Shown here: piece by piece, positions 1 through 8,722 of the stretch
Layout: each line of letters opens with the position of its first letter
How positions within the stretch are numbered: position 1 is the stretch's first letter
From: a virus
Virus record (IMG/VR): IMGVR_UViG_3300034272_001302
Span: 1-46,477 of that record
DNA: 46,477 bases
Strand: one strand, 5' to 3'
The notes under the pieces: generated by a model
Told to the model about the DNA's origin: nothing
The model's database searches: none
What the model saw: only the letters and a program-made list of their open reading frames with translations
Translations under genes and position numbers: made by a program

Positions 1-296
1 ACGTTCAAGCGAATTATTCTATTTCTTGTTGTTCCGTTGTAAGAGGTGAAAGTTCCGCCGCATATTATTTTGTCGTCACTTTGAATAGCGATAGCGGTTA
101 CAGAACTATCAAATCCGCTTCCCATGGCAACAGAAAAAGAAAAATCTGGCTCTGAGTTAACTGTGTTAGAGTCAAATCTAACTAAACTAGAGCATGGCAG
201 TTGCATGGAATCAAATTCCCCCGCAATAAGCATATTAAACCCAGCAGAAGACTTACTGGATCTACTGGCTATTTTATAGGACATGCCACTAAACAT
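1..296 (-). CDS. Tail/fibre protein with delta-60 (DUF5122) repeat, 3' part outside window
   Basis: This is the first part of a gene that leaves the window at its 3' end. The visible ~98 residues contain a stretch reading DDKIICGGTFTSYNG then TRNRIIRLN. That is the signature of the delta-60/DUF5122 beta-propeller repeat found in large bacterial and phage surface proteins. I chose the ATG at 296 because it overlaps the stop of the upstream fibre gene (TAATG) and has GGAGG about 12 bases upstream. An in-frame ATG at 284 is the alternative. It is the last visible gene of the fibre operon, so a virion or receptor-facing role is likely but inferred. Confidence 0.7.
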   Translation of the reverse strand, partial: MFSGMSYKIASRSSKSSAGFNMLIAGEFDSMQLPCSSLVRFDSNTVNSEPDFSFSVAMGSGFDSSVTAIAIQSDDKIICGGTFTSYNGTTRNRIIRLN

Positions 297-982
297 TAGT
301 AATTCTGCCCTCCAACAAAGCCTAGCCACGAAGTTCCGTTGTTCACTGATAAAAAGCTAAATGTGTCTATTTTACCATTTACGCTAGTTATGTTAGGAGC
401 CGTGCCAGCTTGCCACTTCACGCTATTAGGCCAGGATACACTTCTTGGCGTTCCGTCTGCTGTAAAAATAATAGTAAAACCAATAGAGACTCCAGAAGTT
501 GACGGAACATTTGATATGGTAAGAGTGTTGATATTGGAATTAAGAGCACAGTTAAATAAATTACAAGTATCTAGATTTATAACTAGGGTATTTGATGAAA
601 TACTGATAGCTGAAACCGTTTCCGTATATCTATTAGATACGTGTAAAGATTCAACCACGAAATTCCCAGTAGGAGAAGGTGTTCCTCCTGTTGCTGTAGA
701 ATTTATGGTGTAGATTGCATTAGAAGAAGATATTGTAATACCAGATCCGGCCACAATATTAGTTACTGGTAATAGTCCACTCACACTACTATTAAAATCT
801 GTTATATTAGATGAAGCTAGGTTTATACTACCTAAACTAGTCCAGTTGGATGCTCCGTCCCCAATTTTAAAAATTTTATTGGTCAGATCGTATCCTGGCT
901 CACCACTAGCTAATACTGGATTAGCAGAAGTCCATGCTGAAGCTGTCCCTTTGCGAAATGTGATCAGATCATTTACGGCCAT
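296..982 (-). CDS. Tail fibre protein with Mtd-like N-terminal domain
   Basis: This is a 228-residue structural protein. Residues 1-50 (FRKGTASAWTSANPVLASGE, then a KIFKIGDG motif) match the short N-terminal domain of phage fibres related to the major tropism determinant (Mtd_N). That domain typically trimerises at the fibre base. The rest is Ser/Thr/Asn/Gly-rich beta-type sequence ending in GTSWLGFVGG, as expected for a fibre tip or shaft. The N-terminus and an SVSGLLPV segment are shared with the 563-residue fibre at 3135-4826, including a 38-base identical DNA stretch, so the two are paralogues. No DGR variable repeat could be shown. Confidence 0.7.
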   Translation of the reverse strand: MAVNDLITFRKGTASAWTSANPVLASGEPGYDLTNKIFKIGDGASNWTSLGSINLASSNITDFNSSVSGLLPVTNIVAGSGITISSSNAIYTINSTATGGTPSPTGNFVVESLHVSNRYTETVSAISISSNTLVINLDTCNLFNCALNSNINTLTISNVPSTSGVSIGFTIIFTADGTPRSVSWPNSVKWQAGTAPNITSVNGKIDTFSFLSVNNGTSWLGFVGGQNY

Positions 983-1078
983 CTTTAAGTATTATTCCTG
1001 AGAATTGGATGTATTAAATCATAATAGTTAATTATACGCCCCAGACAATACCAAAGCCACTATAAAAGAACAATGGTT

Positions 1079-3103
1079 CTAGGGTATTAAATTAGGATCA
1101 ATAGTAGAATAGGTTGCTATGTAAATATCATAAGAATCAGAATATGGTGTTACAGGGTCCGAGGGGGTGGAGAAATCACTATTCCCAGCTTCAGTGACAG
1201 CACAAACTTTAAAGATATATGGTATAATTCCTAAATTATAAACTGTAAAATTTCTAGTAGTAGATATATCATCAGCAAATAAAATAATAGATTCGCTGGT
1301 TGTGGTCCATGTCGCCCCACTATCAGAGCTATATTGTACAATATAATCAGTAATGGATGAGCCTCCGTCGTTAGGAACGTCCCATCTTAAGTCAACAGAC
1401 TCAATACCGGGAATTCCAACAACATTGGTTGGACTATCAGGGATACTAGGAATTGGAGTAAAAGAAGAACTAGGATTGGAGAAGTTGCTCATACCAGAAG
1501 ATGATACCGAAGATATTGTGAAGATATAGCTGGTATTATTTGTTAATCCATCAACAGTAATAGCTAATCCTGTAGAAGCATTATGGTTAAATTCTGTCCA
1601 TGAAGATCCTGTGTCAGTACTATATTTTATGATATAGTTTTCTATATCTGTAGTATCACTTATAGACCAACTTAAATCAATAGTACCATTAGCAGGAATT
1701 CCACTAATAGAATTGGGTATGGGTTGATCAACGAAGTCTATTTCTGGCACCATATGAAAATCACTAAAAGAAGTAGTTCTACAACAAATTTTTCTTAAAG
1801 AATAGTTTGGAGCATTGGGGCCGGTTAGTACTGTTACATCAGAAGTAACTCCGGAAGAATTGGTATGAAAAATTCTTGTTTTATCAAAAACTGATTGTGT
1901 AACAGAGGCCGGTAGTGTGAAGCAGGTGTCTATACTACCAGATATAGAAGAATTAGTACTAATATTATATTTGCCTAAATTATTACTTAAGCTAAAATTA
2001 GCAGGAAGTTTCGGGTCTTTTTGTGTAATCGGAGTAATTGCGGTTATTCCAGCTGATGACACATTACTATAATTCACAACGATATTAGTATTATAAATTC
2101 TGTCACTAACTGGAGTTGTTGAGACATTGGATCCGACAACAGTCGTTGGCTTCAAACTAACTGGCCTTATAGTACCATTACCATTCTCATCAGCATAAAC
2201 AGGAGCTGGGCGAGTATTACTTTGTGTACCATAAAGCCAATAGCCTTTATTTGTTCCTCCTCCTTTATAATAGCCCGCTTTGTACCATTCATTTTCTGTT
2301 GGGATATGATATTTTGCTCCACTGTTTTTAACTACAGCATTACCACTAGTTCTTCCATTTAGAGTGTATGCTCCTCCTTCTGTAGTTCCACTATTTTGTG
2401 CGCCTGTCGGTTTATTATTATGAAGCCAGTTGCAGTATCTTGCTGAGTGTAGCCAATTCAACAATACCGCTGGTTTATTGCCGTAATTCGTTTTTACGCT
2501 ATAGACGTAATTACCACTAGAGCCACTACGGATAATTCCTGCTCTAGCGTCACTATTCATCGAAGTTGTATATACGCTATATGTATCAGTCTTAGCAATA
2601 GCATTTAAAAATTCTACATATTCATTATTAGTTACATGGTATTTATTCATATAATAAGAATAGCTAACTGCTCCATATCCAGTAGTATCAGCAGAATTAT
2701 TGATATCTCCAACTAAAACAAAATTATTTAAGGAGTATTCATTAGATAAACTGGCTACACGGAAACCAACAGTTGACCATGTTGAAGTTATTGTATAAGA
2801 AAAACGAAATTTTGAAGATTCATCATTAGTATAGTAATCGTCCCAGTCTCCGCCTCTTAAACCTCTTTGCGCACTAGCCGTTCCATTTAAATCATTCCAA
2901 GTATATGCATTACCGGTCATATCAAAACAGCCATAATAGCTTGGTCTACCATTTGTTCCAACAGTTGTTAAATGACGAGTAATACCATTCCAAATAGCAA
3001 ATCCAGTATTTGCGCCATTAAAATCTGGTAACAAACTATTTCTAATAGTAAGTTTATTATTTTTGAAAGAAAATTTATTTCCAAAAGTATATAATGAGGC
3101 CAT
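1079..3103 (-). CDS. Fibre/adhesin with circularly permuted SUMF1-type (C-type lectin) domain and FN3 domains
   Basis: This is a 674-residue protein. Residues ~30-120 hold what is normally the C-terminal half of a formylglycine-generating-enzyme-like fold (YYGCFDMTGNAYTWND, RGLRGGDWDD, GFRVAS). Residues ~125-300 then hold what is normally the N-terminal half (VGDINNSADTTGYGAVSY, NKYHVTNNEYVEFLNA, CNWLHNNKPTGAQ, YHIPTENEWYKAGYY). The two halves are therefore in swapped order. The C-terminal third carries two fibronectin type III modules (~465-560 and ~560-660). FN3 plus a C-type-lectin fold suits a host-binding fibre. Catalytic sulfatase activation is unlikely. Confidence 0.7.
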   Translation of the reverse strand: MASLYTFGNKFSFKNNKLTIRNSLLPDFNGANTGFAIWNGITRHLTTVGTNGRPSYYGCFDMTGNAYTWNDLNGTASAQRGLRGGDWDDYYTNDESSKFRFSYTITSTWSTVGFRVASLSNEYSLNNFVLVGDINNSADTTGYGAVSYSYYMNKYHVTNNEYVEFLNAIAKTDTYSVYTTSMNSDARAGIIRSGSSGNYVYSVKTNYGNKPAVLLNWLHSARYCNWLHNNKPTGAQNSGTTEGGAYTLNGRTSGNAVVKNSGAKYHIPTENEWYKAGYYKGGGTNKGYWLYGTQSNTRPAPVYADENGNGTIRPVSLKPTTVVGSNVSTTPVSDRIYNTNIVVNYSNVSSAGITAITPITQKDPKLPANFSLSNNLGKYNISTNSSISGSIDTCFTLPASVTQSVFDKTRIFHTNSSGVTSDVTVLTGPNAPNYSLRKICCRTTSFSDFHMVPEIDFVDQPIPNSISGIPANGTIDLSWSISDTTDIENYIIKYSTDTGSSWTEFNHNASTGLAITVDGLTNNTSYIFTISSVSSSGMSNFSNPSSSFTPIPSIPDSPTNVVGIPGIESVDLRWDVPNDGGSSITDYIVQYSSDSGATWTTTSESIILFADDISTTRNFTVYNLGIIPYIFKVCAVTEAGNSDFSTPSDPVTPYSDSYDIYIATYSTIDPNLIP

Positions 3104-3134
3104 AGTTTTTACCTATATTTTTGAATAATAATAA

Positions 3135-4826
3135 TTATGGTGTTCCGCCATCGATGACACAGTAGTAGAGGGTTGTTGGGCTACCGGCACTGGTGCCACT
3201 AATACTACTTAGCCCAGCGATACTATTAGTTGATGACCCAAGATTCACAACTGTACTACCAATAGTTACTCCGCTACTAGCTAGTTTGGAAACTGCGATA
3301 GCTGCATTACTAGCAATATCAGAGTTTGTAATACTTGCTGAAAGATTCAATTTGCTATAAGAGATGGCGGCAGCACTATTGATATCAGCATCAACGATAG
3401 TATCATTTGCAATCATTGTACTTGTTACTGTACCAGTATCTGTTGTATATACTCCGTTAGTAACAGTACTAGCATTGCCGCTTAATGATCCAATAAAATT
3501 ACCACTAGTATAAATATTACCACCAGTGAATTCCCATCTATTTGATGATGTATTCCATACAAAAGATTTTGTATCACTACCAGTATAAACTTCCATACCT
3601 CCGGTATTAAGACCACTAGCATTGACTCTAATAATATTATCACCAATTTCTACAGTAGTACTGTTAACTGTTGTAGTAGTACCTTGTACTACTAAATTTC
3701 CACCAACAGTAATGTTTCCAGTAGTAGTAATAGAATTAATAGAAGTAATATTCTTGTTAGAATCAAGCACCAAAGCCCTTCCTGCACTAGCAGTTCCGGC
3801 AGATACTCCAGATAAATATGCTAACTCATTAAGAGATACAATAGCTGAAGCGTCTGAAATATTACTCCAACTATGAGTATGTCCTACCAAAGACACACCA
3901 GTTGTGTCGATATACATCTTATCATAAACACTATCATAAGTAAGAAGTATGCCCGTTCTACCAACAACCTCTGTTGTGGCGATATTACCCAGGTCCGTAA
4001 TTAGAGAGCTAGGAATCCCGGTAATCGCAATGGTATGGCTGCCAGCGTTATTTACTACTCCAATACCACTAGTACCAGTTAAACTCTTTACTCCTATAAG
4101 TCCACTTACTACACTATTAAAGTTTGTGATATTAGCTGCTAGATGAGTATGTCCGCTAACACTAACAGGGACATTACCAACCTGTAAAGAGCTAAAATTA
4201 CCAGTACCATTAGGAATTGTTATAGAACCGGTGAATGTCGGACTGCTGAGAGGAGCGTAAATACCATTTACTAAACCACTAACAGCACTATTAAAGTCTG
4301 TAACATCGGTAGACTGGATAGAAGGATCACTTAAACTAACTGTAACAACTTTAGATGTATTATTATAACTAACTGCTACTCCACTAACACCACTAATAGT
4401 AGATCCAACAACATCTTTTACAGCATTGGTGTCTAGGCCCTCTGAGGATATTACAAATCCTTTGTCTCCGGTTGGAGTAACAGATATATTGGTTCCAGCA
4501 ACTAGACTTTTAACTGGTAATAGTCCACTCACACTACTATTAAAATCTGTCACCTGAGAAGAGCCAATACCCGTAACAGCTATTCTTACAGGGATACCGG
4601 AGTTTGATGTGAAACTAACCCCAATACCACTAACTCCAGTCAGATCATTAGACGATGGTAATATTGAGGAATATGCTAAACTATTCCATGAGGTTAGACC
4701 ATCACCTATCTTGTATCTTTTTGTGTCTGTTTCAAAACCCCATTCACCAGCACTAAGAGTTGAATTGGCAACTCTCCATTCGCTTGCTGTGCCTCTACGA
4801 ACTTGAATTAATGTTTGAACAGACAT
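3135..4826 (-). CDS. Long tail fibre protein with Mtd-like N-terminus and DFNSxVSGL repeats
   Basis: This is a 563-residue fibre protein. It begins with an Mtd_N-like module (QVRRGTASEWRVANSTLSAG, then KRYKIGDGLTSWNSL). A repetitive shaft follows in which (V/I)T(D/N)FNSxVSGL occurs three times, near residues 95, 180 and 235. Gly/Ser/Thr/Val-rich beta sequence continues to the C-terminus, which ends in TLYYCVIDGGTP. The start has a clear AGGAG-type site. The shaft repeats suggest growth by internal duplication. It lies between small tail proteins and the permuted-lectin fibre, which fits a baseplate-fibre operon. Confidence 0.72.
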   Translation of the reverse strand: MSVQTLIQVRRGTASEWRVANSTLSAGEWGFETDTKRYKIGDGLTSWNSLAYSSILPSSNDLTGVSGIGVSFTSNSGIPVRIAVTGIGSSQVTDFNSSVSGLLPVKSLVAGTNISVTPTGDKGFVISSEGLDTNAVKDVVGSTISGVSGVAVSYNNTSKVVTVSLSDPSIQSTDVTDFNSAVSGLVNGIYAPLSSPTFTGSITIPNGTGNFSSLQVGNVPVSVSGHTHLAANITNFNSVVSGLIGVKSLTGTSGIGVVNNAGSHTIAITGIPSSLITDLGNIATTEVVGRTGILLTYDSVYDKMYIDTTGVSLVGHTHSWSNISDASAIVSLNELAYLSGVSAGTASAGRALVLDSNKNITSINSITTTGNITVGGNLVVQGTTTTVNSTTVEIGDNIIRVNASGLNTGGMEVYTGSDTKSFVWNTSSNRWEFTGGNIYTSGNFIGSLSGNASTVTNGVYTTDTGTVTSTMIANDTIVDADINSAAAISYSKLNLSASITNSDIASNAAIAVSKLASSGVTIGSTVVNLGSSTNSIAGLSSISGTSAGSPTTLYYCVIDGGTP

Positions 4827-4846
4827 TTGTCATCTCCTAATAATTA

Positions 4847-5074
4847 TTATGGTGAACCACAATCAATACTATATTGGTCTATAAAGTTACTTAAATAAGA
4901 ATCTAAACCTAAAATATCACTAGCATATACAACAGTACCAGCATATCCAACAGTAATATCTACACTTTTATCTGAAGAAGTCTCAATAGTCAAATTATTA
5001 AAAGTATTAGCTATAGCAGTTTCTATTTCGAGAGTATGCTTAGTATCAAAAATTTCTAATGTAAAATTGCTCAT
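4847..5074 (-). CDS. Small tail-module protein, unknown function
   Basis: This is a 75-residue acidic protein whose start overlaps the upstream gene's stop by 4 bases (ATGA type), so the two are probably translationally coupled. It is rich in Thr, Ile and Asp and looks like a small beta-domain. It ends in QYSIDCGSP, resembling the CVIDGGTP end of the next fibre gene. I do not recognise a family. Its place between a structural protein and a long fibre suggests a virion or fibre-assembly role. Confidence 0.55.
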   Translation of the reverse strand: MSNFTLEIFDTKHTLEIETAIANTFNNLTIETSSDKSVDITVGYAGTVVYASDILGLDSYLSNFIDQYSIDCGSP

Positions 5075-5478
5075 GTGTTATCACATTCCAAAAGATCTGT
5101 AGATTGACTAAATCTCTTGCCGATAGTTGCTGTTCCAAAAAGTAAACGACTAATATATTTGCCTCCACCAGTATACAAATCGTCATCGCTTTGTAATTCT
5201 AGGTCATACTTAGCCGTATTAAAAGCAAAAGAATTGGTTGTACTAGCTGGTATAAGCAGAGTCAGTTTACCTAGCTCTGGTTCTATCGTAAATTTATATA
5301 CGGTATAATCTAAATTATCTGTAGTAAAAGCCTGTGTAATATTAGTGTTGGTTTTCCAGGTTAGTCTAGCACACCAATTACTTAAATTAATAATGTTGCC
5401 ATTCTCATCTTTATAGACTAATGTTAATCTAAAAGACGAACCTTGTTCGATAATAAAATCGTATTTACTAGCTGCCAT
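5071..5478 (-). CDS. Phage tail/baseplate protein with BppU-like N-terminal beta domain
   Basis: This is a 135-residue protein. It starts with YDFIIEQGSSFRLTLVYKDE followed by NLSNWCARLTWK, a pattern common to small phage tail proteins with an immunoglobulin-like domain of the BppU N-terminal kind. It is the first gene after the capsid terminator and is translationally coupled to the 75-residue protein that follows. The role as a baseplate or fibre connector is inferred from order and fold pattern. Confidence 0.55.
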   Translation of the reverse strand: MAASKYDFIIEQGSSFRLTLVYKDENGNIINLSNWCARLTWKTNTNITQAFTTDNLDYTVYKFTIEPELGKLTLLIPASTTNSFAFNTAKYDLELQSDDDLYTGGGKYISRLLFGTATIGKRFSQSTDLLECDNT

Positions 5479-5562
5479 AATCTGCCCTAAATAGATTTTT
5501 ATGTAAGATATTCATAGTTTAATACACCTTGGAACTATAACTATGCTGAAAAGCATATGTAT

Positions 5563-5594
5563 AAAAAAAAAGACAGGCCAGCGAATACTGGCCC
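5563..5594 (-). terminator. Rho-independent terminator after the major capsid gene
   Basis: On the minus strand, GGCCAG and CTGGCC form a perfect 6-bp stem with a 6-base loop. It is followed after four bases by an uninterrupted run of nine T. It lies about 35 bases after the capsid stop codon and separates the abundant capsid transcript from the tail-fibre operon. Confidence 0.9.
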
Positions 5595-5628
5595 ATCTTC
5601 TTTTGATTAATTATTGACGATCACTAAA

Positions 5629-6639
5629 TTATAGTGCGCCAACGAGAACTCTGCGGTTGTCAAGAACAGCAAAGCCTAGTTCGGCCCAGCCGTAGAAACC
5701 AGCTCTCTTCTGACGATGTAGTGTATCGTCTTCAAAGATCTGAACTTCTTGACGAACTGGCATAATGAAGCTGTCTCTCTTGCGAAGATCAAGACCAACA
5801 ACAACTTCGGTCTTACTTCCTGGAAGACTTGCTCCAAGCGTGTTGGAATAGAACAACTGATACTGTTGTCCAACACCTAGTTCATCTAGGTCATGAAGAT
5901 TGACACCGAATACTCTGTTGAGACTGCCATCGGCAGCTGTGTAGATTTCTCTACGAGTAACTTCGTCAACCTGATCAAGACCCCAGTTACGAATATCTTC
6001 CATAGCTTCTGGAGAAACATAAAGATCTGTTAGGAGACCTCTATTGGCACTGGTACTGTTACCACCACCATTTCGACGCATAACAGTCTTCATGAGACTC
6101 ACTAGTCTCTTTGTGAACTGACTTGAGCTTGCATCACTATCATATACTACGATGTTGCGATCAACACCAGCAGCCAAGATAGTGTGCCAGCCGTCGTCAT
6201 TCATCTTCTTAACGAAAGAAGCTTCTAGAACTTCCATAGCACGACCAACAACGTCCCAACGAGCATCGCGGGCATACTTTAGGAGATAGTCGATGGATGC
6301 ACCAACATCATATGTTGGGACCATGACGTAATCGCCTTCAACATGGCGCTCTGGAATATATCCATGGTTGGGGATTGTATAGGCAACAAAGTCTTTTTCT
6401 GTGCCAGGAGCTAGAAAATCAAGAGGAAACTCTGGAGTAGCACTTTGAGCTAATTGAATTGGCTCGAAAATACCGTCTAGGATATCTCCACTTAAAACTC
6501 CTCTGCGAAGAGGTAGTTCAAGAGCTTTTGCAAATTCAGCATTAGCAGCAAGAGCGACCTCTCTATTTGGCGAACCAGAACGAACAAGAAGATCTGTTAA
6601 CTCTGGTGTTGGTTGAAATCTTTCGGTTTTGGCTGACAT
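5629..6639 (-). CDS. Major capsid protein (HK97 fold)
   Basis: This is a 336-residue protein with the features of an HK97-type major capsid protein. It has an acidic/helical N-arm, a central region (YIPERHVEGDYVMVPTYDVG, then helix RDARWDVVGRAMEVLEASFV), and a DLYVSPEAMEDIRNWG segment typical of the A-domain. The C-terminal part (QVEIFEDDTLH-like, then GFYGWAELGFAVLDNRRV) matches the end of many capsid proteins. The start has a good GGGAGA site. It follows the decoration gene and is closed by a strong terminator, as expected for the most highly expressed late gene. Confidence 0.88.
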   Translation of the reverse strand: MSAKTERFQPTPELTDLLVRSGSPNREVALAANAEFAKALELPLRRGVLSGDILDGIFEPIQLAQSATPEFPLDFLAPGTEKDFVAYTIPNHGYIPERHVEGDYVMVPTYDVGASIDYLLKYARDARWDVVGRAMEVLEASFVKKMNDDGWHTILAAGVDRNIVVYDSDASSSQFTKRLVSLMKTVMRRNGGGNSTSANRGLLTDLYVSPEAMEDIRNWGLDQVDEVTRREIYTAADGSLNRVFGVNLHDLDELGVGQQYQLFYSNTLGASLPGSKTEVVVGLDLRKRDSFIMPVRQEVQIFEDDTLHRQKRAGFYGWAELGFAVLDNRRVLVGAL

Positions 6640-6668
6640 GTGTTTATCTCCCTGTTATTGAAAAATGA

Positions 6669-7127
6669 TTAAAGGTTAACTGATACTTTGACGTAGCCGT
6701 CGGTATCTTTGGCGCTAAGGAATTGACCAATCTTAACAGCATTCGTACTACTTGTTCCAATCAAGCCACTAGCACCAACATAAGCATCAGCACCAGCAGA
6801 AGGAGTGATAGCAGCAACTAACATATTTGTTGTAACCTGACCAACACGAAGCACGGTGACCTTGCCACCAACTTGTGTCTCGTCTTTGTGCCAGTTGATG
6901 TGCTGTCTGGTTAGATCAAGGTTAACAACATCATTCAATAGTAGGCCAACTGGCTTGGCGCCAGAAGCAACCGCAGCATAAGCAACAACAGCATTAGCGT
7001 CGTCCATTGAAACGCCAACACCACTGGTGGCTGTTACAACACTGACAACACCACCACGCTCGGCTGTTGTGTTCATGAAAAAGGAAACATCAGTTAAAAG
7101 TTCAACACGATCTGGTTTTAGAGCCAT
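6669..7127 (-). CDS. Putative head decoration protein
   Basis: This is a 152-residue Ala/Val/Gly-rich beta protein between the scaffold/protease gene and the major capsid gene, the usual place of a capsid decoration or stabilising protein. It begins MALKPDRVELLTDVSFFMN and has no catalytic motif. Its leader GGAGATTTTACAATG is almost identical to the leader of the nested scaffold start at 7859, consistent with high, coordinated expression. Assignment rests on order, size and composition. Confidence 0.65.
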   Translation of the reverse strand: MALKPDRVELLTDVSFFMNTTAERGGVVSVVTATSGVGVSMDDANAVVAYAAVASGAKPVGLLLNDVVNLDLTRQHINWHKDETQVGGKVTVLRVGQVTTNMLVAAITPSAGADAYVGASGLIGTSSTNAVKIGQFLSAKDTDGYVKVSVNL

Positions 7128-7151
7128 TGTAAAATCTCCATTAAAAGTGAG

Positions 7152-7859
7152 TTATTTGTTATTCTTTTTGCCTAGTTTGCTACATACGAATTCGACCAAA
7201 GCAGCTCTTGTTGAATCCACTTGGGATTCTGTTTCGCCGCCGACGCTCAAATTAACAGACTCATCTTCTTCAGCCTGCTCCAAAACCTGGGAATCGGCAT
7301 TATCAGACGAGGCTTTGGGCTTATCTTTCTTCTCTTTGTCGTCTTCCTTATCCTTCTTGTTTAACCAAGGAGGTAATTTGCCAGCAAAGAGTGATGTCAT
7401 AGCCTCAAAAGAAACATCATCAAGAGACTCAAATTTATCTACTGTAGCAGAGGCTGCTTCGTTATCAAAGCCAACCTCAACAAGAGAAGCCATACGTTTC
7501 ATTTTCTTTTCTTTCTTGGCCATCTCTTCTTCTTTCATTTTATAGCCAGCAATGACTTCATTGGCGGCATCAAGCTCAGACTTGACTTTTGTCATTTCTT
7601 CGTCTTTAGCTTTCTTTTCTTCGTCCATTTTCTTAGCAGCTTCAGCCAACATTTCTGTTTGAAGCTTCTCGATTTCTTGTGCTAGTAATTGTGCAGCCTG
7701 CTCTTTGATCTGAGCAATTTCACTGTCTTTGGCAGCAACAACTTCTGCAAGCTCTGCTTGTAGTTTTTCGTTTGCTGTTTTAAGTTCAGTTACTTGCGCA
7801 ACGACTTCTGTTGTAGTTTCTGTATTTGCCATTACAACCCCTTCTTTAGCTGCACTCAT
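7152..7859 (-). CDS. Nested scaffold protein from internal start (lambda Nu3-like)
   Basis: Met284 of the protease-scaffold gene begins MSAAKEGVVMANTETTT, exactly where the protease domain ends and the coiled coil begins. It is preceded by GGAGATTTTAACTATG, almost the same leader as the decoration gene's own start (GGAGATTTTACAATG). Such a site inside a reading frame is best explained as a real internal ribosome start giving a 235-residue scaffold, the arrangement known from lambda C/Nu3. A second weaker start lies ten codons further on. Confidence 0.6.
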   Translation of the reverse strand: MSAAKEGVVMANTETTTEVVAQVTELKTANEKLQAELAEVVAAKDSEIAQIKEQAAQLLAQEIEKLQTEMLAEAAKKMDEEKKAKDEEMTKVKSELDAANEVIAGYKMKEEEMAKKEKKMKRMASLVEVGFDNEAASATVDKFESLDDVSFEAMTSLFAGKLPPWLNKKDKEDDKEKKDKPKASSDNADSQVLEQAEEDESVNLSVGGETESQVDSTRAALVEFVCSKLGKKNNK

Positions 7860-8708
7860 AGTTAAAATCTCCGAATTAGTATTGGATTGAAAATTTAATA
7901 CACCTGAATTGACAATTTCTTCATTTTTTTCTTCAAAATTATCAATTATTGTTTCTGGTTCTGGTTCTGATTTAATAATCATATTCTTAGAAAAGATTAT
8001 ACTATCTTGATTAGCTGGTTTGTCAACATAACCCTTACCAGTAAAGGTAATATTTCTTAGAACTCTACCTATTTTATAGTCTTCATGTTCACCAAGACCA
8101 CCATATGCTCGCAGGTACTTTGTTAGGTATGCTGTTTCATTATTTCTGCTAAGAATTTTGTATTCTCCGCTAGCTTTATTTAAAACACCATAATCAAATC
8201 CCTTAAAGAAACATTCCATACTAACGTACTTTGATCCACTTTCGATTTCTGCAATCAGCTTTTCTGATCTTTCTCTGAGTTCTGGAGTAGTAAAGCCCTT
8301 ATAAATAACAGAACCAGTTAATATATGATATTTTTCTGGTAAATTATCTACCGGAGTATTTTCGTCGATTAGTATGCCATCTTCTGTAATTGGCCAATTA
8401 GAAATAATATGACCAATAATAGTTTCTTCATTGTGTTCGAGATTGGTAGGCTTATGTTCTGGAGTATTCCTAGCATTCCATACTTCTAGTTTATCAAATA
8501 TATCATCATTTTTATTCCATGATGACGATACTAGAATGGACTGAACATAGTATAAGTCTTCATCGCTAAACGACGCTATGCTCTTTAGATATTTAATATC
8601 CTTATTAGCTCCGTTGTATGGCAGTGCCACACTAGCATAAGAAATTGAGGCGGATGCTTGAAGAGCCGAAGCTAAACCATCTGCTTTTTCTTGTTCAAAT
8701 ATTTGCAT
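7152..8708 (-). CDS. Prohead protease-scaffold fusion
   Basis: This is a 518-residue fusion. Residues 1-240 resemble a phage head-maturation protease: LEHNEETIIGHI holds a candidate catalytic His near residue 95, SKYVSMECFF a candidate nucleophilic Ser near residue 165, and GYVDKPANQDSIIF closes the domain. Residues ~295-410 are a long Glu/Lys/Ala coiled coil of the scaffold type. The tail is charged (KKDKEDDKEKKDK). It lies between portal and decoration/capsid genes as expected. The protease family cannot be fixed by eye. Confidence 0.78.
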   Translation of the reverse strand: MQIFEQEKADGLASALQASASISYASVALPYNGANKDIKYLKSIASFSDEDLYYVQSILVSSSWNKNDDIFDKLEVWNARNTPEHKPTNLEHNEETIIGHIISNWPITEDGILIDENTPVDNLPEKYHILTGSVIYKGFTTPELRERSEKLIAEIESGSKYVSMECFFKGFDYGVLNKASGEYKILSRNNETAYLTKYLRAYGGLGEHEDYKIGRVLRNITFTGKGYVDKPANQDSIIFSKNMIIKSEPEPETIIDNFEEKNEEIVNSGVLNFQSNTNSEILTMSAAKEGVVMANTETTTEVVAQVTELKTANEKLQAELAEVVAAKDSEIAQIKEQAAQLLAQEIEKLQTEMLAEAAKKMDEEKKAKDEEMTKVKSELDAANEVIAGYKMKEEEMAKKEKKMKRMASLVEVGFDNEAASATVDKFESLDDVSFEAMTSLFAGKLPPWLNKKDKEDDKEKKDKPKASSDNADSQVLEQAEEDESVNLSVGGETESQVDSTRAALVEFVCSKLGKKNNK

Positions 8709-8722
8709 AGTTTTTACCTTAG

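Noticed and set aside
339-713. Plus-strand frames across the late module (for example 339-713, 3622-3876, 7027-7545)
   Set aside because: They are opposite-strand shadows of clear structural genes, have no ribosome sites, and their proteins look non-biological.
1079-3103. Diversity-generating retroelement
   Set aside because: The lectin fold is the right kind of target, but no reverse transcriptase, template repeat or IMH-type repeat could be found in the window.
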